This document shows positions 53,332-63,023 of a stretch of 64,000 nt of DNA, piece after piece. The notes beneath the pieces were generated by a model, which had not been told where the DNA came from, made no database searches, and saw only the letters and a list, made by a program, of their open reading frames with translations. Each line of letters opens with the position of its first letter. The stretch's first letter is position 1. This stretch comes from Limnobacter sp. MED105 (GTDB lineage Bacteria > Pseudomonadota > Gammaproteobacteria > Burkholderiales > Burkholderiaceae_B), in NCBI RefSeq assembly GCF_000170915.1, contig NZ_ABCT01000011.1:1-64000 (forward strand), given 5' to 3'. The translations under genes were made by a program, and so were the position numbers.

Positions 53332-56300
53332 TTAATCCTTTCTGAAAGCCACTGAATTGACTTTGGGCTTGGGCAAGTAGTTTTCCTTTTCAACCTTGTC
53401 GGTCACAGTCCACAAACGGCCATCCGGGCGCAGGTAAAACGCTTCCATTTCCTTGCGGGTAAATGGGCGCGAACCAATGCGGCCAAACACGGCAATTTGC
53501 CCACCTGTTTCATCCACGGCACGATCGCGGTCCAACCCTTTCGACACCGACAAAGCCGGGCTTGGGGTTTTACGCCATGCAATCAATTCCGGCATGGGCG
53601 CAGGCGAGAAGCCGTAAAATTTGGGCTGCGTGTCGGGCGATGTCAGTTGCAACACTTTCAAACCATTCACACCGTCGGCCACATACGCAAACAGCGATGC
53701 GTTGGTAGAACCCACCACCACATCATGCGCGTCATTCAGTTGCCCGTCAGCAGTAAATTGTTGATACACCACGGGCTTTCGCGGACGTTCAATGTCTACG
53801 ATGACCAAGCCCTGTCTTTTTGCAGCCACGTAGGCGTAGGTACGCGCCAAATAAACCCGTTGCGCATCGGCCAGTGCTACCACCGCACCGGTGTGCTCGG
53901 GTTTCTCGGGGTGGGTAATGTCGATCACTTCCAGCCCTTTGGCCGTGGTGGCAAACAGGTAGCGGAATTGAACCGCTGTGGCGCGTGCATCCTGCAAGGG
54001 CAGGGTGGTGATGTGGCGCGGCTTCAAGGGGTTGTTGATGTCGACAAACACCAGGCCTTTGGGGGTGGTGATGTAGGCATAGTGCCCGCCCAGGGTAATG
54101 TGGCTGGCGCCGTTCAATACGCCGTTTTCATTCCACGTTACAGCGCGCTCGAAAAAGTTGTTGCGTGGTTCGCCGTCGGCCAGTGTATTTACATTCACAG
54201 CAATCAAGCCCTCTTCGCTGTCGGTGATGAAGGCATAGTTGTAAATGGGGTGGAAGGGCTGTTCCATATTGGTGATGCGCATCAAGTCACCCTGGTTTTT
54301 CTCGGGGTTGATGGGCTGGTTAGTGGGCAAGGCCATGCACGTCGCGTTTTTCGTGGCCACATGGGTGTCGTGCCCCAAGGGGCTGAATGGTGCCGTAATT
54401 ACGCGCTGGCCATAACCCTTGTTGGCGACACTGGCTGCATCATAGGCGCGAAAGCCTCCTTTGCCTTCAGCCACAAACACATATTCGCCGCGCAGTTGCA
54501 GGCAGCTGGCCACGCCCTTGGTGGTGTGGTCCATCAGCGCTGGCACCACGGTATCGGCCAGTTCTCGGTTGCGATTCAAGTGGTTCTGGTAATAGTCGGG
54601 GTAGGCATACTTGTGCAGGTAACTGCCCAACACGGCCTGGGGTTCGTCCCACTCTGTCACAGTGACTGCCGCAATGTGTTCGCTGCCACCCAGCCAGGCG
54701 TTGAAGCCAATGAAGTTCACGAAGTTGGTGCCCTGCAGCAGCAACTGCGCCATGATGGCGTTGTTGTCATCTTCTCGTGACAAATGGCAATCGCTGCAGG
54801 TTTTGGTTTCTTCCTTGCGCTCGGTGTGCGGGTAGTGTGGTGCAAAAGCCTGCGAGGAAAAACCACTGGCTGCAATCGGTGGCTGCTGAATGTAAATACG
54901 CTCGCGGTTCGCGTTCATTGACGACAGAATCAAAGCCGAGCTTGAACGAATTGGCGCTATGCGGTTGCCTTTCACCGGGCCATGTACGCCAAGCTGGAAC
55001 ATGTCGTCGCGTGCCACTTGCGGGTTGTAGGTGGCGTAATTCCGGGTTTCTCCACCCTCATAGTGGAGGCGTTCAGTTTTCCAGTTGGCTTGAATGGGCA
55101 AGTGGCAACCCGCGCAGCTGGTGGTCCAGCTCAAGTGACAGGTGAAGCAGGTCATCTTGTCGTTGTCGTGTGCCAGTTCTTTTACGCCCGGGCCCCATTT
55201 GCCATCCTGACCCTCTGCGCCTGCACCCATCAATTTGGCGCGTGCTGCTTTGGCGTTGTACTCAGGGTGGGCCGGGTTCATGTTGTCTTTCACCAGACTC
55301 ATTTCCCATTCTTTGTTGGGGTCCAGTGCCGCGCGCTGGTATAGCTTTCCATCGCGCCACTCGAAACGCTTACGCCCGTCTTGCGTTCGCAATTGGGTCA
55401 GATCGCTGCCGCCGGGTGGTGCGGCAGGCCCGCTGGTGCGCAAGGTGGGGTATTTGGTGGCAGTGCCATGGCAATCGGCACAATCCACTTCAACTGCAGC
55501 AGCCACTTCGCCGTAAATGTGGCCATTGCCGTGCATGTCTTGCGCAAAGTGGCAATCCACGCAGTGCATGCCCACGTCCAGGTGAATGGAGCTTAGGTGT
55601 ACTGCCTTGTCGAATTTCTTGGGGTCGTCGTCGGCAACAACATTGCCCTCGGCATCCAGCAATGCGCCTTTGCGGTTGCGCTTGAACACCGCGCGGAAGT
55701 TCCAGCCATGGCCATGGTAATCAGCAAACTGGGTGTCTTTCAATTTGCTGTTCAGTGTGGACACGTTTTTAAGAAACTCAGGGTCACTCCACTTGCCACG
55801 CACCGCCGCTTCTTCGGGGTTGCGATCCAGAATTTCGCGCATTTCCGAATCGGTGGGGTAGCGTTGCTTTTCTGGCCACATGTGCGGCGCATCGCTTTCG
55901 TAGTCCCACATGATGTAGCCGTAATAGCTGTTCACAAACACGTTAGGCTGGTGCATATGGCACACCATGCACTGCGAGCTTGGAATGGCGCGGGTGAATT
56001 CATGCTTCACCGGGTGGCCACTTTCATTTTTTGCAATTGTTGGGTCAATGGTTTGTGTGGTGCCATCGTGACCAAACTTGGCGTAGGGTCCTGCGTGCTT
56101 TGGGTCGCGGTCGTTGGTGTAAATGGTGTGGCAACCTGTACAGCCGGATGAGCGGTAGTCACCCGGTTGCTCATTGGTGCCCAGAAACCACAGGTGCGGG
56201 TCGTTCAAACGGGTTTTCGTCACGTTAATCAAAGGTACCGCAATTCGCTGGCCCGTGCCGGGACCCCGGTTGGACTGTTTGATGTCGGGCCGCCCTGGTT

Positions 56301-57231
56301 CATCCAGGCGCTGAATTTGACCCAGCACGTTGGGCAAGCCCACCTCGGGAAATATGCTGTTAATCACCTTCCCACCGCGTTCAAATACGCGGAATATGTC
56401 GCCCGGGGGCGTGGTTTCCCACGCGGGCAATGGCGCCAGTTCATTCAGAATGCCCTTGTGAACAAACAGCTCGTTGTTGGCCTCCACCGGGTTTTTCAGC
56501 AAACCAGGTTGACCATCTTGCGTGTAAGCCTCGCCAAGAATGTAGCGCTTGTAAGGCAAGATTCCATTGTTATAAGAAGCACCGCCCCACAGCATGGCCG
56601 AGGTGCTCATCAGGCTACGTTCCTGGGCTTGAATGACCGGCAAATGACATGCACCACAGGCCTCGCGTGCAACACGCAAATCGCCCGGGTTGATGAAACG
56701 AATGTAAGCAGGGTGCTCTTTGTTCAGCTTGGCATAAGAACGTTTTGGGTTGGCTGACGAAGGGTAGTTCCAGAATTTCTCGTTGCGTGGCGCAATGTGC
56801 GCTTTGTCCAGCGCGGCACGGTATTCGGGTGCAAAGCCTTTTTCACGCGCAGCGCGGGTGTGGTCGTATGCCAACGAGCCTTGCTTGTCTTCTTTGCCGT
56901 TCCATTTCACGGTGGCGTCACCGCCATGGCAATCGGTGCAGCCCAACACCACGCCAGGGTTGGCATGCATGGTGTGTTGGTCGGTTTGTGTGTGGCAGGT
57001 CATGCAGCCTTCGGTTTTTGCAAAGGCCTGTTGCGCCGTTTGGCGTTCAGGCGCTGCAGGCGCCATGGTGTAACTTTTTTCAGGCAGCTTTTCACTGGCG
57101 GCATGAGCCACCGGGGCGATACCCAGAGTGGAAACAGCGGCCACTGCGAAACCCAATGCAAACAGCCAGCCCTTCCAGCGATTGTTGCTGGCGGGCTTTG
57201 TTGGAGGAGCAATGGCGGTATTCAAATTCAT
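53332..57231 (-). CDS. Decahaem cytochrome c with C-terminal LVIVD-type beta-propeller
   Basis: 1299 residues from ATG 57231. The signal peptide runs to about residue 44 (VAHA). Ten CXXCH motifs lie between residues 76 and about 815: CMTCH, CTDCH, CGACH, CTGCH, CMVCH, CVDCH, CADCH, CFTCH, CAGCH and CSDCH. From about 860 to 1240, repeats such as YAYITTPKGLVFVDINNPLKP, YLFATTAKGLEVIDITHPEKP and YAYVAAKRQGLVIVDIERPRKP are LVIVD-type blades of a beta-propeller. No Cys near the start suggests it is soluble or bound to other proteins. It is a plausible terminal reductase or a scaffold at the outer membrane. It ends 3 bases before the pentahaem gene. Confidence 0.9.
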   Translation of the reverse strand: MNLNTAIAPPTKPASNNRWKGWLFALGFAVAAVSTLGIAPVAHAASEKLPEKSYTMAPAAPERQTAQQAFAKTEGCMTCHTQTDQHTMHANPGVVLGCTDCHGGDATVKWNGKEDKQGSLAYDHTRAAREKGFAPEYRAALDKAHIAPRNEKFWNYPSSANPKRSYAKLNKEHPAYIRFINPGDLRVAREACGACHLPVIQAQERSLMSTSAMLWGGASYNNGILPYKRYILGEAYTQDGQPGLLKNPVEANNELFVHKGILNELAPLPAWETTPPGDIFRVFERGGKVINSIFPEVGLPNVLGQIQRLDEPGRPDIKQSNRGPGTGQRIAVPLINVTKTRLNDPHLWFLGTNEQPGDYRSSGCTGCHTIYTNDRDPKHAGPYAKFGHDGTTQTIDPTIAKNESGHPVKHEFTRAIPSSQCMVCHMHQPNVFVNSYYGYIMWDYESDAPHMWPEKQRYPTDSEMREILDRNPEEAAVRGKWSDPEFLKNVSTLNSKLKDTQFADYHGHGWNFRAVFKRNRKGALLDAEGNVVADDDPKKFDKAVHLSSIHLDVGMHCVDCHFAQDMHGNGHIYGEVAAAVEVDCADCHGTATKYPTLRTSGPAAPPGGSDLTQLRTQDGRKRFEWRDGKLYQRAALDPNKEWEMSLVKDNMNPAHPEYNAKAARAKLMGAGAEGQDGKWGPGVKELAHDNDKMTCFTCHLSWTTSCAGCHLPIQANWKTERLHYEGGETRNYATYNPQVARDDMFQLGVHGPVKGNRIAPIRSSSALILSSMNANRERIYIQQPPIAASGFSSQAFAPHYPHTERKEETKTCSDCHLSREDDNNAIMAQLLLQGTNFVNFIGFNAWLGGSEHIAAVTVTEWDEPQAVLGSYLHKYAYPDYYQNHLNRNRELADTVVPALMDHTTKGVASCLQLRGEYVFVAEGKGGFRAYDAASVANKGYGQRVITAPFSPLGHDTHVATKNATCMALPTNQPINPEKNQGDLMRITNMEQPFHPIYNYAFITDSEEGLIAVNVNTLADGEPRNNFFERAVTWNENGVLNGASHITLGGHYAYITTPKGLVFVDINNPLKPRHITTLPLQDARATAVQFRYLFATTAKGLEVIDITHPEKPEHTGAVVALADAQRVYLARTYAYVAAKRQGLVIVDIERPRKPVVYQQFTADGQLNDAHDVVVGSTNASLFAYVADGVNGLKVLQLTSPDTQPKFYGFSPAPMPELIAWRKTPSPALSVSKGLDRDRAVDETGGQIAVFGRIGSRPFTRKEMEAFYLRPDGRLWTVTDKVEKENYLPKPKVNSVAFRKD

Positions 57232-57247
57232 CAACAAACAACCTGCT

Positions 57248-59482
57248 TTAGAAACTCAAAATCACGTTAAACAGAAAGGAGTAAGGGTCCTTGTCTTCCG
57301 GAAACAATTCTTTGTAGCCCTTGCCAGGCAACAGCTTGGCAAACGACCCGTTCACCACAATATTTTGTGAGAAGAATGGTCGGTACTGAAAACCCACTGA
57401 CGCATCAATGCCCAGGTCGGTGGAGGGAGGGCGCTGTTGTCGCAATGTGCCCAGCACATTGGTGTTGTCGAACTCAAGCTTGTTCAGGTTGGCCACCAAA
57501 CGCAACTCGGGCAATACATCAATATCGGCACCAATACCCACTAACAACAGCCCTGGGTTGATGAAATTCGATTGTCCCTGTTCTTTGCTTGAACGCAGGG
57601 AGGGCAACACGCCGTTTCGGCCTGACAAAGCCACTCCACCGCCGCCGATCAAAGGAATATTTTGACGGATGAAAAAGCTGGTGTCGGCCCCTGCAAATTG
57701 GGGGTTCTCAAAAATTGCATCGAAACCTTCGGCTTTGCCATCAAAGGGATCTTCATCACCCGATGCATACAGGAAACTGCCACGCAAGCGGAACCAGTCA
57801 AAGTCGCGCGACAATTCCGTGGCATGAAAGAATGCATCAATGTCTTGCTCGCGCTGGGCGAGCGGGTGTCGATCCGTTTTACCTGTGGCGTAATAAGTTG
57901 ACGTGGTAATGTTCATGCGGCCGTAATGGCCGTCACCGCTGAAACCAAAATAGTCCACGTGGTAGCCAAATGGTTTTTGATCGCCAAGCGATGAAGGGCG
58001 CGCCAGAAATCCGTTCGCATCAAAGTAACGCTCACCGTCTTCATCATTGCGGTTGTGAATATAGGAAACCTGGCTGGTGAAACCCAAAAACGGGAAGTCT
58101 TGCCGATACAGGTTGGCCACGAAAAAATCATCGTCGCGCAAGTCTTGCCGAATGTCGTTCAAACCGCTGTTGGTGTCTTTTTCAACCCGCTTGAAGTAGC
58201 CAATGTTGTACTGGTAAATGTTGTTGTTGCGGTTGCCGAACAGGCGGATACCCATGGGCAAATCCTGAAACAGGAAACCACGGAAATCGCTGATGAATGG
58301 CTGAATACCCACACGCAAACTGTCGAAATCGTAACGATCGGATACGTTGCGCAGGTGTACATCGACAAATGCTTCCTGAATACCCACAAACCCTTCACGG
58401 CGAACATCACCGGAAGAGGATGCAATTTTCAGCAGGCGATCTTCATTCACTCGCACATCGGTGTAGTTGAATACCGGTGTTAAACGGAACTCGTAGTCTG
58501 GTGGTTTGAACGTGGTGTTGCCTTTGGTCAGCGACAAACTCACGATCAGGTTGTGGGCAAATATGGATTGTTCACCATCACCAAAAATATTGGCCTGCCC
58601 AGGGGTACTCGATGTGGCCGGTGGCACAGGCACCGGGAAGTTGCGTTGCTCGTACAGCGTGTCGGCAATAATACCCAGGTTGAAAAACCAGTCGGGGCCG
58701 AGTGTGTTTTGCAACACGGGCAGGTCGCCCTTGATCACGTTCTGGTTGTAAGGGTCAAACAAGGGAAACTTGAAACCCAGTGACTGCATGATGCGCCAGC
58801 GATCCGGCACTGCCACGGTTTCACGGGGCAGGTTGGGCAAAGGCGGGGGCACTTGGCTGGGGTCGATCACTGGTATTGCAATGTCGCGCGGCACGATTGG
58901 TGTGTCTCGGCCCGGAATGGCACGTTGTACCTGCGGTGTTTGAGGAACCAGGCCAGGTGTTGCAGTGCTCGAAGGGCGAATGCCAGTGCCTGGCTGGTCT
59001 TGCAGCACATCGGCGGAAAAAGCGCGGGGCGCGAATACGCCCAGGGATTGCTCGCCGAATTGGCCGGTACCCTGTTGAACCCAGCCGTCGGTGCTGCCTA
59101 AGAAGCCACCCAAGAGGCTGTCTTGAATACGAACTCGGTACCAGCCGTCTTTCTCTTCATACGCATCCACCAATTGGCCCTTGAAAAACTCGCCGATTGC
59201 GCGAGATTCCTTGTTGGGCTTTGCATGCACAATGCTGCGGTTGTCGAAAACCTGCAGTAACACCAGTGGGCGTTCGGCGTTTTCAAGTTCTGCCATGTCC
59301 GGTATGCCCGCTACTTTTCGGGTGACCTTCTCAACAGTGTCCGTGACCTGGGTAACCAAATTGGGCTTTGTTTCGCCTCGAATGTCTGCCCGAATTTGTG
59401 CTATTGCGGGCAGGGGCAACAAACCGGCCAAGATAAGCCCCACGGCCAAGGGTTTCAAACGCATGATGTTGTTCTTGTTCAT
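57248..59482 (-). CDS. Outer-membrane beta-barrel protein with N-terminal SH3-like domain
   Basis: 744 residues from ATG 59482, which overlaps the upstream stop by 4 bases. The signal peptide ends at PAIAQ (about residue 28). Residues 65-145 look like a bacterial SH3 domain (DNRSIVHAKPNKESRAIGEFFKGQLV, then GWYRVRI). A Pro-rich linker (150-225) leads to about 500 residues of alternating strands with many aromatic residues, ending FLFNVILSF with a terminal Phe, as in outer-membrane barrels. I do not recognise it as MtrB/PioB-type, though its position between multihaem cytochromes suggests a conduit. Long barrel size (perhaps 18-26 strands) fits a porin that could hold a cytochrome. Confidence 0.8.
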   Translation of the reverse strand: MNKNNIMRLKPLAVGLILAGLLPLPAIAQIRADIRGETKPNLVTQVTDTVEKVTRKVAGIPDMAELENAERPLVLLQVFDNRSIVHAKPNKESRAIGEFFKGQLVDAYEEKDGWYRVRIQDSLLGGFLGSTDGWVQQGTGQFGEQSLGVFAPRAFSADVLQDQPGTGIRPSSTATPGLVPQTPQVQRAIPGRDTPIVPRDIAIPVIDPSQVPPPLPNLPRETVAVPDRWRIMQSLGFKFPLFDPYNQNVIKGDLPVLQNTLGPDWFFNLGIIADTLYEQRNFPVPVPPATSSTPGQANIFGDGEQSIFAHNLIVSLSLTKGNTTFKPPDYEFRLTPVFNYTDVRVNEDRLLKIASSSGDVRREGFVGIQEAFVDVHLRNVSDRYDFDSLRVGIQPFISDFRGFLFQDLPMGIRLFGNRNNNIYQYNIGYFKRVEKDTNSGLNDIRQDLRDDDFFVANLYRQDFPFLGFTSQVSYIHNRNDEDGERYFDANGFLARPSSLGDQKPFGYHVDYFGFSGDGHYGRMNITTSTYYATGKTDRHPLAQREQDIDAFFHATELSRDFDWFRLRGSFLYASGDEDPFDGKAEGFDAIFENPQFAGADTSFFIRQNIPLIGGGGVALSGRNGVLPSLRSSKEQGQSNFINPGLLLVGIGADIDVLPELRLVANLNKLEFDNTNVLGTLRQQRPPSTDLGIDASVGFQYRPFFSQNIVVNGSFAKLLPGKGYKELFPEDKDPYSFLFNVILSF

Positions 59483-61446
59483 GGTGTTGGGCACACGTTT
59501 TGTTCACTGCTGTTGTTGAACGGAGTTTGCGGGCATTGCACATACTTCAAAAATTCACCAGAACTGGACAGTTCATTCGCGGTCAGCAAGGTTGAGGGGA
59601 ACGGCCGCATGGTACTGCCCACAGCTGCTGCACCATTGATCACGCCCAGGTAGCCCACCATGTCATCCTGGTCCACGCCATCACCGGATACGCCGACCGC
59701 ACCCACCAGTGCATCGCCCTTGTAAATCGGGAAACCCCCCGGGAATATTTGCATGCCATTTGCAAAGCGGTTTTGTCGACCTGCCGGAATATTCGCGTCG
59801 TCAACACAGGTGAGCGCTGCTGGTGGTGAAAATTGATTGGCTGCGCGTGTAGTGGCGGTGAGGGTACCCAGCACCTTGTTGGTCACAATGTTCAGTTGAA
59901 AGCCAACGTTGAATGGGCTCCATTGTGCGATCGGGGAGGAAAGCGGTCCTGTTGGGGTACCCACTTCACCGTCTGGAAAGTAAGGGCGGTGCACGTTACC
60001 AATTGCCCGCGCTGAGTAGGCCGCAGAGCCGTTCAAGGCTGTTGTCGTTTGTGTGAAAAACGTATTCATTGCGTTGGCAAATGCCGCATGGTTACCTGCA
60101 TCAATTGCATTGAAGTCAGTCAATGCTTCAGCTGAACTGAATGTGAGCGCAGAGCGCGCTTTTTGTACTGACACATCGGTGCCAAATATCGGTGCATCGG
60201 ATGAACGAACCAAACCCAAAACCTGACCAGTGGTGTCAACCACGCTGACTGTAACCTGTGCGGCGGCACCTAGCGGTATGCGAATTTGTGCACGGGCCCG
60301 GTTGGCAATCTTCATGCCTTCAACCAGAATATTTTGAACCTCAGTTTGGGTCAGATTGCCGCCAGCACTTGGAGGAAAACGTACCGATGTGTTGTCCGCG
60401 GGGTTGGTGATCAGGGTAAATGTATCCAAGCCGTTGAAGGCAGGGGCTGTGGTTGCCACGTAGCCGGATTGACTGGTGCCATAGGAGGTTCCGGCAATGA
60501 CACCTGCAGCTGTTTTGTATCCGGCAACCGCTACAAAATTTCCGTTTCCACCCAAGGCCGCCGCGCCAGCCACTGCGGGCGTGGTGTTGGAAAACTGGAA
60601 GGTTTGTCCATTCGCTGTAATGCGGTTTGCACGAATTTGGGCGGGTGCCCGGAAGGCCTCAGGCAATGCGGCAAACGCGATTTCTTCTTCCAGGTCGACT
60701 TCATTGGTGAGGATGTCACGGTCCAGGCCGTACACGCCTTGGGTACCGGCATCGGTTGATGCAATCACGCCAATGCCACCCACCACCCGGCCTTCCTGAT
60801 AAATCGGGAATCCGCCCGGATCGGCCGACAATCCCAATGGCGATCGTTTCGGTCCAATAGTCGCATTCTGGGAAAGCCAAACATTCAGATCAGAACAGGG
60901 CAGTTGACTGAATTGCACACCGTAAAGTGGACCGCTTGGCTGGCCTGTTTCCCCTGGCTGAAAAAATTCCTGAACAATTTGGCTGGCCGTACGGGTGCTA
61001 AATGCATTGCCGGTCGAAGACAAGTAGGCTCCGGTAATTGCTTTCGCAATCGCAGCCAATTCGCTGGGTACCGGTGTAAACCCGTCGAGGCCTCTGCCAT
61101 TGGCACCGCTCAATCCGCTTGTGATGATGACCGTCGGACTGGAGTTTGTCATCCGATAGACAGCCAACACATTGCCAACCCGGTCTGTAATGGCAATGGT
61201 TGATTGCACGCCGCGGGAGATCGAAGCCTGCACCGCGCGGGCCACAATATCGTTCACCTCCGGGATGGACAGGCTTTGTGTTCCCAAAGGTTCGATATTG
61301 AAATTAGTCTCGGACGAGCTTCCACCGCCACCCCCGCCACCGCAAGACACCAAGATGAATGGTGTTGCAAGGCATACGGCCACTCCCATGGCCATTCTTT
61401 TTAATTGGGTTGCTGTGCCTGTCATGGCATTTGTGCGTTTGCGCAT
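59479..61446 (-). CDS. Lipoprotein with two HbpS/GlcG-like domains
   Basis: 655 residues. The lipobox is in FILVSCGGGGG (Cys35), followed by a glycine run. Two copies of a GlcG/HbpS-type domain are readable: one around residues 60-300 with DPGGFPIYQEGRVVGGIGVIAS, the other around 345-640 with FPGGFPIYKGDALVGAVGVSGDGVDQDDMV. The motif GGFPIY-x-(4)-(L/V)-V-G-(A/G)-(I/V)-GVSG is diagnostic. HbpS of Streptomyces binds haem and iron and senses oxidative stress. Here the protein may bind haem or a small organic acid at the outer membrane. Both units seem degenerate in length, with long insertions. The ATGA overlap with the barrel gene implies joint translation. Confidence 0.85.
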   Translation of the reverse strand: MRKRTNAMTGTATQLKRMAMGVAVCLATPFILVSCGGGGGGGSSSETNFNIEPLGTQSLSIPEVNDIVARAVQASISRGVQSTIAITDRVGNVLAVYRMTNSSPTVIITSGLSGANGRGLDGFTPVPSELAAIAKAITGAYLSSTGNAFSTRTASQIVQEFFQPGETGQPSGPLYGVQFSQLPCSDLNVWLSQNATIGPKRSPLGLSADPGGFPIYQEGRVVGGIGVIASTDAGTQGVYGLDRDILTNEVDLEEEIAFAALPEAFRAPAQIRANRITANGQTFQFSNTTPAVAGAAALGGNGNFVAVAGYKTAAGVIAGTSYGTSQSGYVATTAPAFNGLDTFTLITNPADNTSVRFPPSAGGNLTQTEVQNILVEGMKIANRARAQIRIPLGAAAQVTVSVVDTTGQVLGLVRSSDAPIFGTDVSVQKARSALTFSSAEALTDFNAIDAGNHAAFANAMNTFFTQTTTALNGSAAYSARAIGNVHRPYFPDGEVGTPTGPLSSPIAQWSPFNVGFQLNIVTNKVLGTLTATTRAANQFSPPAALTCVDDANIPAGRQNRFANGMQIFPGGFPIYKGDALVGAVGVSGDGVDQDDMVGYLGVINGAAAVGSTMRPFPSTLLTANELSSSGEFLKYVQCPQTPFNNSSEQNVCPTP

Positions 61447-61550
61447 CGACTTCTAACTCGCTCATCTTTGTTTTTCAATGGACTTGCTTGCCTGCAAAGT
61501 CCCCAGTTCACTGCTGGTCTGTCTACTCAAGCTACTGCGTCGAATGGCGA

Positions 61551-63017
61551 TTACTTCACTGCCACTTCTTTTTTATGTATATGGTATTCGTGGCAAACGC
61601 CACAGTCTGACTGAACTTTGTTGAGCACGGGTTTACTGCCCGCATGACAAGTTTGACAACCTTCAATTGCGGGCATCAGTACATCACTGGCTTCTTCGGA
61701 TTTGGCCGCTTTGTGACAACTGTCACAACTTTCAAAGGCGTGTGCCTGGTGGTCGAATTTGGCCATGGGCATCCACGGGTGGGCAGGATTGATCTCGGCA
61801 ATCTCGTACTGTGGCATTCTGGAGCCAGAGGTTTTCGTATTGCCCAGACCATCCACGGCTTTTACTTCGTGACATACCGAACATGCGGTGTTCTCAAACA
61901 ACTCCACTGTGGCAAAAGCAGCCTGCGCACGTGGGTTTCCGCTCAGGTTTCGCAGGTTGGATCGATTCGGGTCTTTCTCGCTAGGGCGCGCCCGTAAAAC
62001 AGCGCGTTGCGCATTTACCCTGTTCCGTTCTTCAGGGTGAAGTGCCAGATAACTGTAAAACTCTTCAACGGTGCTCAGCACTGCATCGACTGGGCCGTGG
62101 GGAACCTGTCGATCAGGCAAAGCAGGCTCAAAACTCAGTTTGTGACATTCCTGGCAGTGGCTTTCCATGCTGAGTGTTTTAAACCCTGTAGCTGTGTCCG
62201 CTGGCTCGTGACAGTTGGCGCATTCCATAACAACCTTCTTGCTCGGGCTGTCAATGCCCTTGGGGTCGAGATGAATGTCGTGGGGGAATTTCAGGCTGGT
62301 TTTCTCGGTAATGGGTGTGTTTGCCACCATCCGAATTCGGCGCAAATCACTGGGTTCCGGACCAGTAGCCACTGTGATTCTGAATGCCGGGTGTTTGTCT
62401 GCGGCAAAGTCGTTGACTGCCAATGTTTCAGTTTTGGGCGCCACAGTTTTAATATCTGCATGGCAAGCCGCACAGTCGGTGCCCACAAAATGTTTGTTTT
62501 GTTCTGCAAGGCTTTCGCGCCCTTTGTGGTCTCGATGGCAGCTTGCGCAGCGGCCTTCCTCAAATGAGGTGTCGGGCAGCGTTTGCTCGGTCACATGCAG
62601 ACCCATATTGCTGTGGCACACCAAGCAGCTTTCGTCTTTCACTCTTGAGAAATTACCGGTATGACAAGCTTGGCAGTCGCCTTCCAGATTCGAGTGCGCT
62701 GAGGCCAACGGGCCCGGGTTCCAGATTGAATCGAGTGCCAGTGCCGTGGTGTTTCTCGTGCTTGAAACCTGGGTACTTTGAAGGCTTGGGTGCGCATTTA
62801 CCGGCAATTGGTCGGCAGGCACAGTTTGCGTCTTTTCGTCAGAGCCTTTGGACTCAAAGCCAAACAGCTCAGGTGCTTGCATGGCCACTAAAGGCAAAAC
62901 AAAGAACGCAAAGAGAATGGGTACGAAAAATATCCAGGACAGGGGGCGCTTTAGCCCCAAGGGTTTTTGTAATGCCTGTTGCTCACGTTGAAGCGGGCTT
63001 TTTTCTTGTTCGGCCAT
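61551..63017 (-). CDS. Membrane-anchored decahaem cytochrome c
   Basis: 488 residues. One hydrophobic helix at residues 26-46 (LSWIFFVPILFAFFVLPLV) has no cleavage site, so it likely anchors the protein in the inner membrane with the rest in the periplasm. Ten CXXCH motifs are spread from residue 115 to the C-terminus: CQACH, CLVCH, CASCH, CAACH, CANCH, CQECH, CSVCH, CDSCH, CQTCH and CGVCH. Spacing resembles the cytochrome c3/doubled-CXXCH group, with extra His such as KFPHDIH and KFDHQAH for distal ligands. It follows the cytochrome b-like gene by 6 bases and would take electrons from it. A gap of about 100 bases follows before the lipoprotein gene. Confidence 0.92.
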   Translation of the reverse strand: MAEQEKSPLQREQQALQKPLGLKRPLSWIFFVPILFAFFVLPLVAMQAPELFGFESKGSDEKTQTVPADQLPVNAHPSLQSTQVSSTRNTTALALDSIWNPGPLASAHSNLEGDCQACHTGNFSRVKDESCLVCHSNMGLHVTEQTLPDTSFEEGRCASCHRDHKGRESLAEQNKHFVGTDCAACHADIKTVAPKTETLAVNDFAADKHPAFRITVATGPEPSDLRRIRMVANTPITEKTSLKFPHDIHLDPKGIDSPSKKVVMECANCHEPADTATGFKTLSMESHCQECHKLSFEPALPDRQVPHGPVDAVLSTVEEFYSYLALHPEERNRVNAQRAVLRARPSEKDPNRSNLRNLSGNPRAQAAFATVELFENTACSVCHEVKAVDGLGNTKTSGSRMPQYEIAEINPAHPWMPMAKFDHQAHAFESCDSCHKAAKSEEASDVLMPAIEGCQTCHAGSKPVLNKVQSDCGVCHEYHIHKKEVAVK

Positions 63018-63023
63018 GTTCGC

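Noticed and set aside
53545-53590. Possible REP-like palindrome inserted in the cytochrome gene (PSPALSVSKG-like translation)
   Set aside because: The reading frame continues smoothly and no second copy of this DNA was seen in the window, so it is treated as ordinary coding sequence.
53497-54780. 427-codon open frame on the + strand
   Set aside because: It is antisense to the decahaem-propeller cytochrome, whose motifs and codon pattern are convincing. The + frame is rich in His, Gly and Val without domain logic.
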